Shown: one piece after another, positions 18,634 through 26,598 of the stretch | How the letters are laid out: each line of letters begins with the position of its first letter | How positions within the stretch are numbered: the first letter of the stretch is position 1 | Assembly (NCBI GenBank): GCA_963849635.1 | Contig: CAWKIA010000021.1 | Coordinates: 1 to 64,000 of the forward strand | Direction: 5' to 3' | DNA from: CAVRUD01 sp963849635 | Lineage (GTDB): Bacteria; Chloroflexota; Chloroflexia; Thermomicrobiales; UBA6265 | DNA length: 64,000 nucleotides | The notes under the pieces: generated by a model | What the model saw: only the letters and a program-made list of their open reading frames with translations | What the model was told of the DNA's origin: nothing | Databases searched by the model: none | Translations under genes and position numbers: made by a program

Positions 18634-18786
18634 TGGGGGACAGCCCTGCGGGCTGAGGGGGAGCGGGGGAGAAACGAAGAGACGATCTCCCCGTCCGTCT
18701 CTCCGCTCCCCCTCACGGCGATAGCCGTGTCCCCCTCAAAGCGCTAGCTTTGTCCCCCTCAGCGCTAAAGCGCTGTCCCTCTCTAC
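18634..18786. repeat. four-unit array of CCCCTCA-stem-loop-TGTCCCC hairpins
   Basis: Four units share the flanks CCCCTCA and TGTCCCC (the first unit is inverted). Their inner stems differ but always pair: CGGC/GCCG, AAGC/GCTT, GCGC/GCGC and GCCC/GGGC. The inverted unit and the first forward unit are also joined by a larger hairpin, GAGGGGGAGCGG against CCGCTCCCCCTC. The array fills the gap between two convergent genes and its end overlaps the stop of the YciI-like gene by 4 bases. Confidence 0.75.
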
Positions 18787-19076
18787 GAGCGCTTGTCGAT
18801 GAAGATGTCCCAGCGCTTGATGCTGACCAGATCGAGGATCTGCTGGTGGTACCAGGGGTCGTGGGACATTTTCGCGCGGACGGCGTCCTCGTCGTCGGCG
18901 TGGACGATCAGCATGCCACCGCCCTCGTCAACGAGCGGGCCGCCCATCAGGATGAAGCCCTCATCAACGAGACCGTCGATGAAGGCCGCATGTTCATCCC
19001 AAAAAGTTTGCTCGCGAGCGCCTTTGGTGAGGTCGCGGTGGACACCGGCGGTTGATAGCACAATGAACGTCTTCAT
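18783..19076 (-). CDS. YciI-family protein
   Basis: About 97 residues. KTFIVLSTAGVHRDLTKG, WDEHAAFIDGLVDEGFILMGGPL and a C-terminal VRAKMSHDPWYHQQILDLVSIKRWDIF match the YciI/YCII ferredoxin-like fold, which has conserved His and Asp residues. The biochemical role of the family is poorly defined. I prefer the ATG at 19076; a GTG at 19088 is in frame but AGGAG then sits too close to it. Confidence 0.78.
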   Translation of the reverse strand: MKTFIVLSTAGVHRDLTKGAREQTFWDEHAAFIDGLVDEGFILMGGPLVDEGGGMLIVHADDEDAVRAKMSHDPWYHQQILDLVSIKRWDIFIDKRS

Positions 19077-19160
19077 GGGTACGCGCACACTCCTATAGAT
19101 CGGGCCAAATGCCCGGTGCGATTGATACGTACGGCGAGGGTTGGCGTGAGATTTAAGGTG

Positions 19161-19694
19161 TTAGTTGTGCTGACTCAATAGCTCGACACCGAGCGTGCCG
19201 GCCTTGATGGTCCGAGGTATCAAGGTGCGAATGTCGGCATAGACCTGTGTGAGGCGTTGCTCGATGACACTGCCAGCTCCGATCCATTCCGGCACCCAGG
19301 TGCCCTGCTCAACCGGTGCGCCAGGCAACCCCGGGTTCGCTTCTATGAGGGCGTCGTTGAGTGTTGAGATCCGGAGCAGTCCATCGTAAAAGCCCGATAG
19401 GACCACAATCTCCTGGCTTCCAAGCACGGACGGGAGCACGGGCATCTGGGCCGTCCAGACGAGACGCTCGAGCATTGGAACTGGACGTCCCTCTGGCGCC
19501 GGGCCAGATGACGGAAACTGATGGTCCAAGAAGGTCAATGAGGCGAGATTTTGGGCGACCTCCTGGCGAAGCATGATCCTGACTCGAACAGCGCGGCGAC
19601 GGTCGCGCCACAGTTCGAGGCCGATCAACCCCCACATCCCAACCATGAAGCCAAGGATGGCCGTCACGATCGGGTTACTTAGCCAATCGGCCAA
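19161..19694 (-). CDS. single-pass membrane protein of unknown function
   Basis: 177 residues beginning with a TTG codon that has GGGAGGGG a few bases upstream. One N-terminal membrane helix (IVTAILGFMVGMWGLIGLELW) is followed by a basic RDRRRAVRVRIMLRQEV stretch and a soluble, mostly helical domain ending LSQHN. I do not recognise a family. It lies 31 bases after the PH/SHOCT-like gene on the same strand and may be co-transcribed with it. Confidence 0.6.
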   Translation of the reverse strand: MADWLSNPIVTAILGFMVGMWGLIGLELWRDRRRAVRVRIMLRQEVAQNLASLTFLDHQFPSSGPAPEGRPVPMLERLVWTAQMPVLPSVLGSQEIVVLSGFYDGLLRISTLNDALIEANPGLPGAPVEQGTWVPEWIGAGSVIEQRLTQVYADIRTLIPRTIKAGTLGVELLSQHN

Positions 19695-19725
19695 CCGCCC
19701 CTCCCTGTGTTACACGGCTGCGACG

Positions 19726-21642
19726 CTATCCGGCCGCCTCTGCACCCTTCAGGACGCATGCCAGGGGAGCGATGATCTCGGCCCGGCGGGTGGCAAGTTG
19801 GGCGTCGGTCAGAAGGGCCGCACGATGCAGTTCGAGCAATGAACGCAGCCGAGGACCGGCCTCTCCGACGGCGACCAGCCGGTCGCGGCGAGAGCGGACG
19901 TCGTCGGCGCTGAGGACGCCCTCGGCAAGCAGACCATTGAGCGCGGCATGGGCCGCCATCTGGTCGGTGGTGCTGGGGATCGCGCAGACGGGGTTTGCCC
20001 AGGCTCCACCGGCGAGGCAGTGCTCGATCCCATGAGCCGCCTCGACGAGCACAGCCACCAGGGAATGCTCGATCGCTTCAACAACCGTCAATGAGGCGGA
20101 TTTGACAACGGGCTCGATCTCCTGTGCGTTCTCCTGAGGCTGGAGTGGAATTGCCTCGACCGATGTCGCGGAGTCTCCCGAAATATGTGTACCGGCGGCT
20201 TCTCCGTCAGCTTCAATGGAGACAACCGTGGCCCGTGTGTCCGGCTCGGTGAGCGTGCTGTCGGCCACGCTGGGTGATAGAGCACTCAGCGAGACGGTTG
20301 ACCGCGTCTCCTTGCCACCCGGGACTGAAAGTCCCGGGCTACCTGACGGAAGTCCCTCCGGGACTGAGGACGGGGCGGGCGAGGCCTCTGTAGAACGTTC
20401 CAGGTCCGCATCTTCATGGACCGCCCCGAATTCCGGGCTCTCGTCGAGCCGCCAGGGAAGCAATGTCATTGCGCCGCGGCCGAATGCGCCAGTCTCCTGC
20501 AACGTCGACGGCAGGATGTTGAGCGAGGCCGCGGGGAAGTCCTCCGACTCGGGACCAAGGGACCATGCCGCTGGATCGTCCACCTTAGCGGTGACCTCAG
20601 AGTCCAAGGAGAAGCGCATCCGGGTTACGCGGGAACTCGTGGAGGGCACACGGAACCGGGAGATCGAGACGCTTTCTCCGGTTGGCAGATCGAGCGGACC
20701 GGTGGCGGAATCTCGATCGACCTCATCGGCGGCAACCCGGGCGAGGGCCGATTGCCAGGGTTGCGGCGGCAGCGGAGCGTTGCCGAGCGGGATACCCCGA
20801 GAACGCAGGCCGACGAGCAACGCCCCTCGCTCGCGGTGGCAGCGCTGGGCAGGATGCTGACGATCGAAGATAAACGGCAGGTCGTGGCGGCCACCGGCCT
20901 CGTCGGCGCACGAGAGGTAGAGGACGGGCGTTCGTCCGCGGCCGTCCAGCTCACCAGGAACGACATCGAGAACCCGGTCGAGGCTGAGGCGCAGTACGCC
21001 ATCGCCCATACTTCCGCCCCAGATGACCGAGCGGGTCGTCAGCCAGACATCGCAGGGCTCAGACTCGCGCCCGGGACCGGCCGCCGCCGAGGCGACACCG
21101 CTCCAGATGACGTTCTCCTGCTCAAACCTGGCCGCCTCAAGCCAGGAGTGGGTGATCTCCGGCAAGGGCGGAAGGTCCTCCACGCCAATCTCCAGCCCAA
21201 CGGCGCGGAGGGCGGCCACGGCCTGCTCGGCCCGGCGCGGGCCTCGCAAGGCCAGGAATGGCCCTCGGAAGCGGACCAGGAAAGTCCGCACCCGGTCGCG
21301 ATCGTTGTAGCGAACCCGGAGGGCGACCTCGCCGCGGTCCCCGCGCAGAGGCGAGGGGATGACATCGGCGTCGACGAGCCAGCCGAGGGGTAGGCCGAAG
21401 CCGTTCGCCTTGCCCTCGTTGACGAGGAAGAAACGCTCGGTGACCCGGACTTGGCAGCCGTCCAGGCGGCAGCCATGAGCGGCGAATCCCGGGAATCCGC
21501 CTGTCAGGTCGGCGGGCGCCTCCCACTGGACCGAGCCGCGTTCGATCAACCAATCGTCCCAACCGTAGACCGGCCCGGTTCGCTCCAGGACGGGCGCGCG
21601 CCGCGCAAGAGTCGTCCGTTCGCGAGTCAGTCCGAGCACCAT
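19726..21642 (-). CDS. PH-like and SHOCT-like domain protein with an in-frame repeat insertion
   Basis: 638 residues. The N-terminal ~330 residues hold PH/GRAM-like beta-rich segments (QVRVTERFFLVNEGKANGFG, DVWLTTRSVIWGGSM and LSLDRVLDVVPGELDG). A low-complexity acidic linker follows. The C-terminus carries two short helical hairpins, LNGLLAEGVLSADDVRSRRD and LLTDAQLATRRAEIIAPL, like SHOCT motifs. A two-hairpin REP element (20301-20368) lies in the linker and is translated as part of it. GGGAAGAGGGAAG precedes the ATG at 21642, which I chose over an upstream ATG at 21999. No membrane segment; function unknown. Two TGTACGTACA palindromes lie 165 and 189 bases upstream. Confidence 0.68.
   Translation of the reverse strand: MVLGLTRERTTLARRAPVLERTGPVYGWDDWLIERGSVQWEAPADLTGGFPGFAAHGCRLDGCQVRVTERFFLVNEGKANGFGLPLGWLVDADVIPSPLRGDRGEVALRVRYNDRDRVRTFLVRFRGPFLALRGPRRAEQAVAALRAVGLEIGVEDLPPLPEITHSWLEAARFEQENVIWSGVASAAAGPGRESEPCDVWLTTRSVIWGGSMGDGVLRLSLDRVLDVVPGELDGRGRTPVLYLSCADEAGGRHDLPFIFDRQHPAQRCHRERGALLVGLRSRGIPLGNAPLPPQPWQSALARVAADEVDRDSATGPLDLPTGESVSISRFRVPSTSSRVTRMRFSLDSEVTAKVDDPAAWSLGPESEDFPAASLNILPSTLQETGAFGRGAMTLLPWRLDESPEFGAVHEDADLERSTEASPAPSSVPEGLPSGSPGLSVPGGKETRSTVSLSALSPSVADSTLTEPDTRATVVSIEADGEAAGTHISGDSATSVEAIPLQPQENAQEIEPVVKSASLTVVEAIEHSLVAVLVEAAHGIEHCLAGGAWANPVCAIPSTTDQMAAHAALNGLLAEGVLSADDVRSRRDRLVAVGEAGPRLRSLLELHRAALLTDAQLATRRAEIIAPLACVLKGAEAAG
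20301..20368. repeat. REP element inserted in frame in a coding sequence
   Basis: Begins ACCGCGTCTCCTTGCCA, like the copy at 40266, then CCCGGGACT/AGTCCCGGG hairpin A, CTACCTGACGGA, and hairpin B AGTCCCTCCGGGACT. The same two-hairpin layout flanks the transposase at 47763 and 48350. Its translation gives the Gly/Ser/Pro-rich linker around GLPSGSPGLSVPGG. Confidence 0.75.
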
Positions 21643-21806
21643 GCAGCTTCCCTCTTCCCTTGAGCACGGTAAGAAGTGGCCGTTGGCATACCCATCGGCC
21701 GTGCGGGGAGTGCGTGCTGGCGGGGTACCGGCGCGAACGGTCTCCTCGGGAGGGAGCGTCGCAGCGTTGAGATCGACCGGTTTGAGGGATGTTAGCGGAT
21801 TCGGAG

Positions 21807-21840
21807 TGTACGTACAACCCCTTGTCGGGGTGTACGTACA
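21807..21840. promoter_or_regulatory. paired TGTACGTACA palindromes
   Basis: Exact TGTACGTACA copies at 21807-21816 and 21831-21840, 24 bases start to start, about two helical turns. The second is in a longer block shared with 13784. They precede the PH/SHOCT-like gene (minus strand) by 165-198 bases. Confidence 0.5.
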
Positions 21841-21897
21841 GTGTGTACGACTGGTTCGAATTGCGCATGGCGATTTCGGAAACCGCGCTATTGCCAT

Positions 21898-22017
21898 CGT
21901 AGGGGCGGACCGGTGGTCTGCCCGGCCGCGCATTCGCGGCGGTTCGATGACAGACGTGGTTGCGGACGCGAACGGGTTGGCGGTGAGCAGGGCAGACACA
22001 CCGGTCTGCCCCTACGA
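21898..22017. repeat. MITE-like inverted-repeat element, GTAGGGGC family, copy 1
   Basis: A 120-base element with ends CGTAGGGGCGGACCGG and its near-complement CCGGTCTGCCCCTACG. It lies between the MocR and PH/SHOCT-like genes. Copies of the same length and ends are at 33648 and 51635; the inside of this copy is the most diverged. Confidence 0.7.
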
Positions 22018-22033
22018 AGGTGAGACGCCGAGA

Positions 22034-23551
22034 TCAGTGTTCGCCCGCCCCATATCGCCGGGCGCCGGCGCCGGCGCGAACCATGTGACCGGCGCGGATC
22101 GTTTCGACGAGGATGCGGCCGCCGCGGATGATCTCCTCCGGGTTGAGGCCGCCGTAGCCCAGGATGAGGCCCTGGCGGGTGACCGGGCCGGCGTAGCACT
22201 CGGCCAGGGCGGTCACGATCACGCCCCGATCGCGCAGGGCCCGGGAGATGGCGCTTGCGTCGAGGCCGGGCGCTAGCTCGATGCAGAAGTGGAGTCCTGC
22301 CTCCAGGCCGAAGACCTGAGCATGGCCTTCGAGGCCGGTGAGGGCGTCGAGGAGGGCCTGGCGCTTGGCGGCGTAGTGGCGGCGCATCCTACGGATGTGC
22401 CGCTCCAGGTGGCCGCCGCCGAGGAACCCGGCCAGGGCGCGCTGGACGGGCCAGGGGGTGTGATAGTCAGTAAGGAGCTTGAGCCGCTCCAGCCGGTCGA
22501 GCAGCGCGGGCGGAGCAACCAGATAGCCGACGCGGAGGGAGGGGGTCAGCACCTTCGAGAAAGTGCCAAGGTAGGCGACGTTGCCGTCGGTATCGAGGGC
22601 GGCAAGAGCGGGGAGGGGGGGCGCGCCAAAGCGGAATTCGCTGTCGTAGTCGTCCTCAAGAATGAGGCTGTCCTGCTCGCGGGCCCACTCCAGGAGGGCG
22701 GTCCGGCGCTCGGCTGAGAGGCGGACGCCGAGGGGATACTGGTGGGCTGGGGTGACGTAGACCAGGCGGGGCGCGTCCGGCCCGGAGGGGAGGTCGCCGA
22801 CGCGCAGGCCATCCTCGTCGACCGGGATCGGCATGATCCCTGCCCCCCGTGTTTCGAGGATGTTGCGGGCGGAGGTCGCCCCGGGCTCCTCGAAGCCGAC
22901 CATGACCCCCGGCGAAAGCGTGGCCCGGGCGACGAGATCGATCCCCTGCACCGCCCCAGTGGTGATGACGATGCTGGCCGGATCGCAGACGACACCGCGT
23001 GACCGGCCCAGGTGTATGGCGATCGCCGCACGGAGGTCAGGGTCGCCCAGGGCCGGACCGTAGTCGGCGGGAGGTGGCTGGCGGCCGACCTCGCCCCAGA
23101 TCCGGCGCCAGACGCCAGGGGGGAGGGGTTCGATGGCGGAGCGGCCGGAGCGGAACTCGATGACACCGGGTGACCCGGCCATTTTGTCCCGGTCGAACGC
23201 CGGGTCGCGGCCCGGCTGGCGGGGCGGCTCATGCGGGTCCAGCCAGCGTGGCGACCGGGCGGGGGTCTGATTCACCAGGCTGTCCACGCGATCGGGAGTG
23301 GGCGCGGCGCGCTCTCCGGCGATGTAGGTGCCAGAACCGTGGCGGCCGGTCAGATATCCCTCGGTGATCAGCTCATCGTAGGCGGTGACCACCACGTTGC
23401 GGGAGACCTGCAGAGCCTTGGAGGCGTGCCGGGTCGAGGGCAGCTTGGCGCCGGCGGTCAGCCGCCCGGCGACGATCGCGTCGCGAAGTTGCTCGATGAG
23501 CTGGCGGTGCAGGGGGGCGTCCCGATCGCGATCGAGGTGGACCAGATCCAT
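22034..23551 (-). CDS. MocR/PdxR-type GntR-aminotransferase regulator
   Basis: 505 residues. An N-terminal GntR winged helix (APLHRQLIEQLRDAIVAGRL, LPSTRHASKALQVSRNVVV, LITEGYLTGRHGSGTYI) is fused to a class I aminotransferase fold with TTGAVQGIDLVAR, YVTPAHQYPLGVRLSAERR, ILEDDYDSEFRF and the PLP-lysine segment GTFSKVLTPSLRVGYL. Such regulators use PLP or an amino acid adduct as signal. It is divergent from the EamA exporter, 125 bases apart, so it probably regulates that gene. The chosen ATG at 23551 starts MDLVHLDRDRDAPLHRQL. Confidence 0.9.
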   Translation of the reverse strand: MDLVHLDRDRDAPLHRQLIEQLRDAIVAGRLTAGAKLPSTRHASKALQVSRNVVVTAYDELITEGYLTGRHGSGTYIAGERAAPTPDRVDSLVNQTPARSPRWLDPHEPPRQPGRDPAFDRDKMAGSPGVIEFRSGRSAIEPLPPGVWRRIWGEVGRQPPPADYGPALGDPDLRAAIAIHLGRSRGVVCDPASIVITTGAVQGIDLVARATLSPGVMVGFEEPGATSARNILETRGAGIMPIPVDEDGLRVGDLPSGPDAPRLVYVTPAHQYPLGVRLSAERRTALLEWAREQDSLILEDDYDSEFRFGAPPLPALAALDTDGNVAYLGTFSKVLTPSLRVGYLVAPPALLDRLERLKLLTDYHTPWPVQRALAGFLGGGHLERHIRRMRRHYAAKRQALLDALTGLEGHAQVFGLEAGLHFCIELAPGLDASAISRALRDRGVIVTALAECYAGPVTRQGLILGYGGLNPEEIIRGGRILVETIRAGHMVRAGAGARRYGAGEH

Positions 23552-23562
23552 GGCGATCCTCA

Positions 23563-23610
23563 AGTGGACCCATCGTACAGCGCTAGAGTGGAGCTTTTGT
23601 AGGGACCACT
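23563..23610. promoter_or_regulatory. candidate MocR operator between the regulator and EamA genes
   Basis: AGTGGACC at 23563 and AGTGGAGC at 23587 are direct repeats 24 bases apart, with an inverted GGACCACT at 23603. MocR proteins commonly bind spaced direct repeats in the divergent promoter. The match is by eye. Confidence 0.35.
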
Positions 23611-23676
23611 TTGGCGGCAGTATAGCGGACACCAGTGAGCACACGTGCGAGCAGTCCTGGGTCGATGGGAGAAATG

Positions 23677-24828
23677 ATGTCGCGGCAAACGGTCGCCTTT
23701 GCGGAACTCGCCACCGCGATGGTTTTCGTCGGCAGCTCCGTGATCGCGGGCGACGTCGTGACCGGCACGTTTCCGCTGCCGCTGGCGATCACCCTCCGCT
23801 TCACCCTGGCGACCCTCGTTCTCGCGCCGATGCTGCTCGCCAGCGAGGGGATGCCGAAGGTGGGTCGGATGGACGCCGCCACCGTTGGGTTGCAGACGCT
23901 CCTCGGCGTCGTCGGGTTCAACCTCTTTCTGCTCTTCGGCCTGCGCTACACGACCGCCGGCGAGAGCGGCATCGTCCTGGGGACGACGCCCGCCGTGATC
24001 GGCCTGATCGCCTTTCTGGTGCTTCGGGAGCGACTCAACCTCAGGCGTAGTGCCGGGATCGCGCTGGCGGTTTGCGGCGTGGCGGCGCTCTCCTTTGCGG
24101 GCGACGGCGATGGTCGCGGGCCGAACCCGCTTCTCGGCAATGCGCTCGTCTTCGGCACCGTCGTCTGCGAGGCGTTGTTCAGCATTCTCGGCAAGATGGC
24201 GACTGCGCGCCTGCGCGCCCTGACGATCGCCACACTGGTCAGCCTCCTCGGAGCGCTCAGCTTCCTCCCCTTCGCGCTCTCCACCGCCGTGGACTTCGAT
24301 TTTGGGACTGTCGACCTCAATGCCTGGCTGGCGCTGGTGTACTACGCGGTCGGCGCGACCGTCCTGCCGTACATGCTCTGGTACCACGGACTGCCGCACG
24401 TGCCGGCGGGAGTCGCGGGCGTCTTCACCGGCATCATCCCGCTGAGCGCGGTTGCGCTCGCCGTTGTCCTCTTGGACGAGCCGCCGCGGTTGGGGCATCT
24501 CGTCGGGATCGTCTGCGTGTTGGCGGCGCTGGGGCTGACGCTTCGGGGCGAAGGTGGGCCAAAATCGGCAGACGGGAGAGAGGCGCCGGGGCGGTTGGAC
24601 TCGGGGTTAAAACCCCGGGCTATGCCAGACGCAGCCCTTCCAGGGCTAAGAACGGGGAGTTTCCGGGGCCATGCCAGTTCTGACGATGAATTCCTATCCC
24701 CGCTGGGCGACGGCGGCGAGCGGGCCGGACTCAATCTGGCTGCCGGCCAGGACCTCGAAGTAGAGGTCGGTGAGCGCCAGTTGGGCGGGAACGTCGTGGG
24801 CGTCGAAGGCCGCCTGGCCGCCGATTGA
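23677..24828 (+). CDS. EamA-family drug/metabolite exporter with run-through C-terminus
   Basis: Ten hydrophobic segments in two EamA halves (AFAELATAMVFVGSSVIAG..., LLGNALVFGTVVCEALFSIL...), as in DMT-family exporters of amino acids or metabolites. The core ends around TLRGEGG, about residue 292. The frame then runs on about 90 residues through a REP element (24597-24660) and 135 bases into the oppositely oriented membrane gene. The tail is therefore probably not original. ATG codons at 23665, 23674 and 23677 compete; GGGAGA best fits the last. Divergent from the MocR regulator, which probably controls it. Confidence 0.85.
   Translation: MSRQTVAFAELATAMVFVGSSVIAGDVVTGTFPLPLAITLRFTLATLVLAPMLLASEGMPKVGRMDAATVGLQTLLGVVGFNLFLLFGLRYTTAGESGIVLGTTPAVIGLIAFLVLRERLNLRRSAGIALAVCGVAALSFAGDGDGRGPNPLLGNALVFGTVVCEALFSILGKMATARLRALTIATLVSLLGALSFLPFALSTAVDFDFGTVDLNAWLALVYYAVGATVLPYMLWYHGLPHVPAGVAGVFTGIIPLSAVALAVVLLDEPPRLGHLVGIVCVLAALGLTLRGEGGPKSADGREAPGRLDSGLKPRAMPDAALPGLRTGSFRGHASSDDEFLSPLGDGGERAGLNLAAGQDLEVEVGERQLGGNVVGVEGRLAAD
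24597..24660. repeat. two-hairpin REP-like element at the EamA 3' end
   Basis: CGGGGTTAAAACCCCG (24602-24617), then GGCTATGCCAGACGC, then AGCCCTTCCAGGGCT (24633-24647). Same order of two hairpins as the transposase-associated repeats. Confidence 0.6.
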
Positions 24829-25794
24829 GAGGCGCTGGCGGAAGGCCCAGACCCTTCTGGCCTCGTCCCGGCCAAAGGCGTCGATCGCGGCGGGCGGCAC
24901 GCTCCAGACCCGGCAGAGGTCGGCCAGGGCCGGCCCGTCCAGGGGGAGGAAGCGCTCCTCGATGAAGGTGATGCCGGGGTCGCTCGCGGGCGCGCTCGGT
25001 CGACTCGCGCGGCGGATCAGCGGTATTACTCCGGAGGGTTGGGCAAGCGCCTCGATGCTCTCCGGTCCGCTGGCGACAGTACCCTGGGCGGGGGCATGTT
25101 CGGCGCCGGTTGCTGCCTGAGCCGCCGCTGAGTCCGGCCGTCTGGTTTGGAGGTAGCCGGCGAAAATGACCGCCACGCCGGCAGCCATCGCCAGAGCAAA
25201 CGTCTCCTCGGGCAACCCCGTCCGGCTCAGGGTCCCCTTGGCGGCGACGATGAGGGTGCCGGCCGCGATCAGGATGCAGCCGATCATCCGATGCCGCTGA
25301 GAGCCGCGCTGGCGGAACGACCAGGCCGACCACAGCGCGCCCCCGGCGATGATCACGGTTCCCAGCCCGCTACAGACCGCGACCAGGGCGATCAGGACGC
25401 CGTTGCGGTCGAGAGCCTCCCAGCCGTCGGCGGTGAGGCGTGACTCGTCGATGGAGGCCGACCAGACAGTCGTCGCGGCGAAGGCGGTCAGCAGCAGCGT
25501 CAGCCCGGGAACGACTCGGATCTGCTGCATCTTCTTGGGCGCGAGGAGGTAGAGCTCGCCCAGGCCCAGATAGGCGACAACCAGGACGGCGCCGGTCAGG
25601 TAAAAGAGGCGGACGACGAACGGGGTCCACTCGTCGATGTTGGCCCAGGTTTCGGTGCCGGCGGCGATGGCGAAGACGGCGAAGGCGACCGCCCAGACGA
25701 TTTTCTCTGGTCGAGGCCGCCGGTAGGCGTCCCGCGCGATCGTGATGGCACAGGCCAGGCTGACCAGGGTCGAGATGATGGGGAAGACGACCAT
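24694..25794 (-). CDS. seven-helix membrane protein with cytoplasmic C-terminal domain
   Basis: 366 residues. Seven hydrophobic segments span about 1-215 (IISTLVSLACAITIA, IVWAVAFAVFAIAAGT, LFYLTGAVLVVAYLG, GLTLLLTAFAATTVW, VLIALVAVCSGLGTVIIAG, MIGCILIAAGTLIVAAKG and FALAMAAGVAVIFAGYL). A proline/serine linker and a helical C-terminal domain follow (FIEERFLPLDGPALADLCRVW). The pattern resembles 7TM sensor modules, but no kinase or cyclase domain is attached. Family not recognised. Its 3' end overlaps the EamA run-through tail. Confidence 0.65.
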   Translation of the reverse strand: MVVFPIISTLVSLACAITIARDAYRRPRPEKIVWAVAFAVFAIAAGTETWANIDEWTPFVVRLFYLTGAVLVVAYLGLGELYLLAPKKMQQIRVVPGLTLLLTAFAATTVWSASIDESRLTADGWEALDRNGVLIALVAVCSGLGTVIIAGGALWSAWSFRQRGSQRHRMIGCILIAAGTLIVAAKGTLSRTGLPEETFALAMAAGVAVIFAGYLQTRRPDSAAAQAATGAEHAPAQGTVASGPESIEALAQPSGVIPLIRRASRPSAPASDPGITFIEERFLPLDGPALADLCRVWSVPPAAIDAFGRDEARRVWAFRQRLSIGGQAAFDAHDVPAQLALTDLYFEVLAGSQIESGPLAAVAQRG

Positions 25795-26079
25795 CGCACG
25801 GAAGCCGATCTGTCAGAACGTCTAGAAGTTGATCCGGTGGCTGCTCAGGGTCATCAGCCGACTGTGTCGCCCGATCCCGCCGAGTTTACACGGTACGCCC
25901 GCCCGAAAAGGCCCCACTCGTGCCGCGATGCATCGCCCTACGGGCAGACCCCGTAAACCAGGATTAGGCTTTGGAATCGGTACAAACCGTTGTAGGGGCA
26001 GATGAGCGCCGTCTCCATAAGCGACGTGTGGTCGCCCACCATGTTCCAAACGCCAAACGCCGAACGCCGGATGCCGCGA

Positions 26080-26598
26080 TTACGAACTCGACTCCGCGAT
26101 CAGGTAGGCGAGGAGGTCGTTCAGGGCGCGGTCGGAGACCTGGAAGGATTGGTAGGGACCGGGAGGAGTATGGTTCGGGGCTTCGCGGACCAGGGTGGTA
26201 AGTGACTCCAGGGTGAGCGCGCTGGCGGGGCCACCCTGGGCGAGGATATCGCCGCCGGCCGCGCCAGCGCTGTGACAGCGGACACAGTTCGAGTTGAACG
26301 TCCGCTCGCCCCGGGTGATATCGCCCATGGCGACCGCACCGCCACCCGCGCCAGGGCTGGAGGCCGCGGCAGCTACGGCGGTCTGCTGGGCCGCCACCAC
26401 CGCCGTCGCGGTCGCGATCTGCTCGGGACTCTGGGTTGGGGTTGGGGTTATCCCGATCGCCGAGAGGATCTCGGAGTCGGAGGCGCGGCCGCAGGCCGCC
26501 ACCAGCAGGGTCATGCCGATCATGCCGAGGAGCAGCATGGCCTTGGTGCGGGTGGAGCGGGATGCCGGATTGGCTCGCTCGCTCGTGCGGGGTGTCAT
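26080..26598 (-). CDS. lipoprotein cytochrome c, single heme, no obvious Met ligand
   Basis: 172 residues from the ATG at 26598. The signal ends in a lipobox (GMTLLVAACG), so the protein should be lipid-anchored outside the membrane. A Thr/Ala/Gln-rich linker leads to a small cytochrome c domain with the heme motif CVRCH in RGERTFNSNCVRCHSAG, and the C-terminal helix DRALNDLLAYLI. The usual distal ligand region (xMPPF) reads PNHTPPGPYQSF and has no Met; a His or another residue may replace it. Partners are not visible nearby. Family call is firm, function is electron transfer by inference. Confidence 0.83.
   Translation of the reverse strand: MTPRTSERANPASRSTRTKAMLLLGMIGMTLLVAACGRASDSEILSAIGITPTPTQSPEQIATATAVVAAQQTAVAAAASSPGAGGGAVAMGDITRGERTFNSNCVRCHSAGAAGGDILAQGGPASALTLESLTTLVREAPNHTPPGPYQSFQVSDRALNDLLAYLIAESSS

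Noticed and set aside
18634..18786. CRISPR array
   Set aside because: The units are themselves hairpins with only a few variable bases and no spacers of regular 30-40 base length; no cas genes are in the window.
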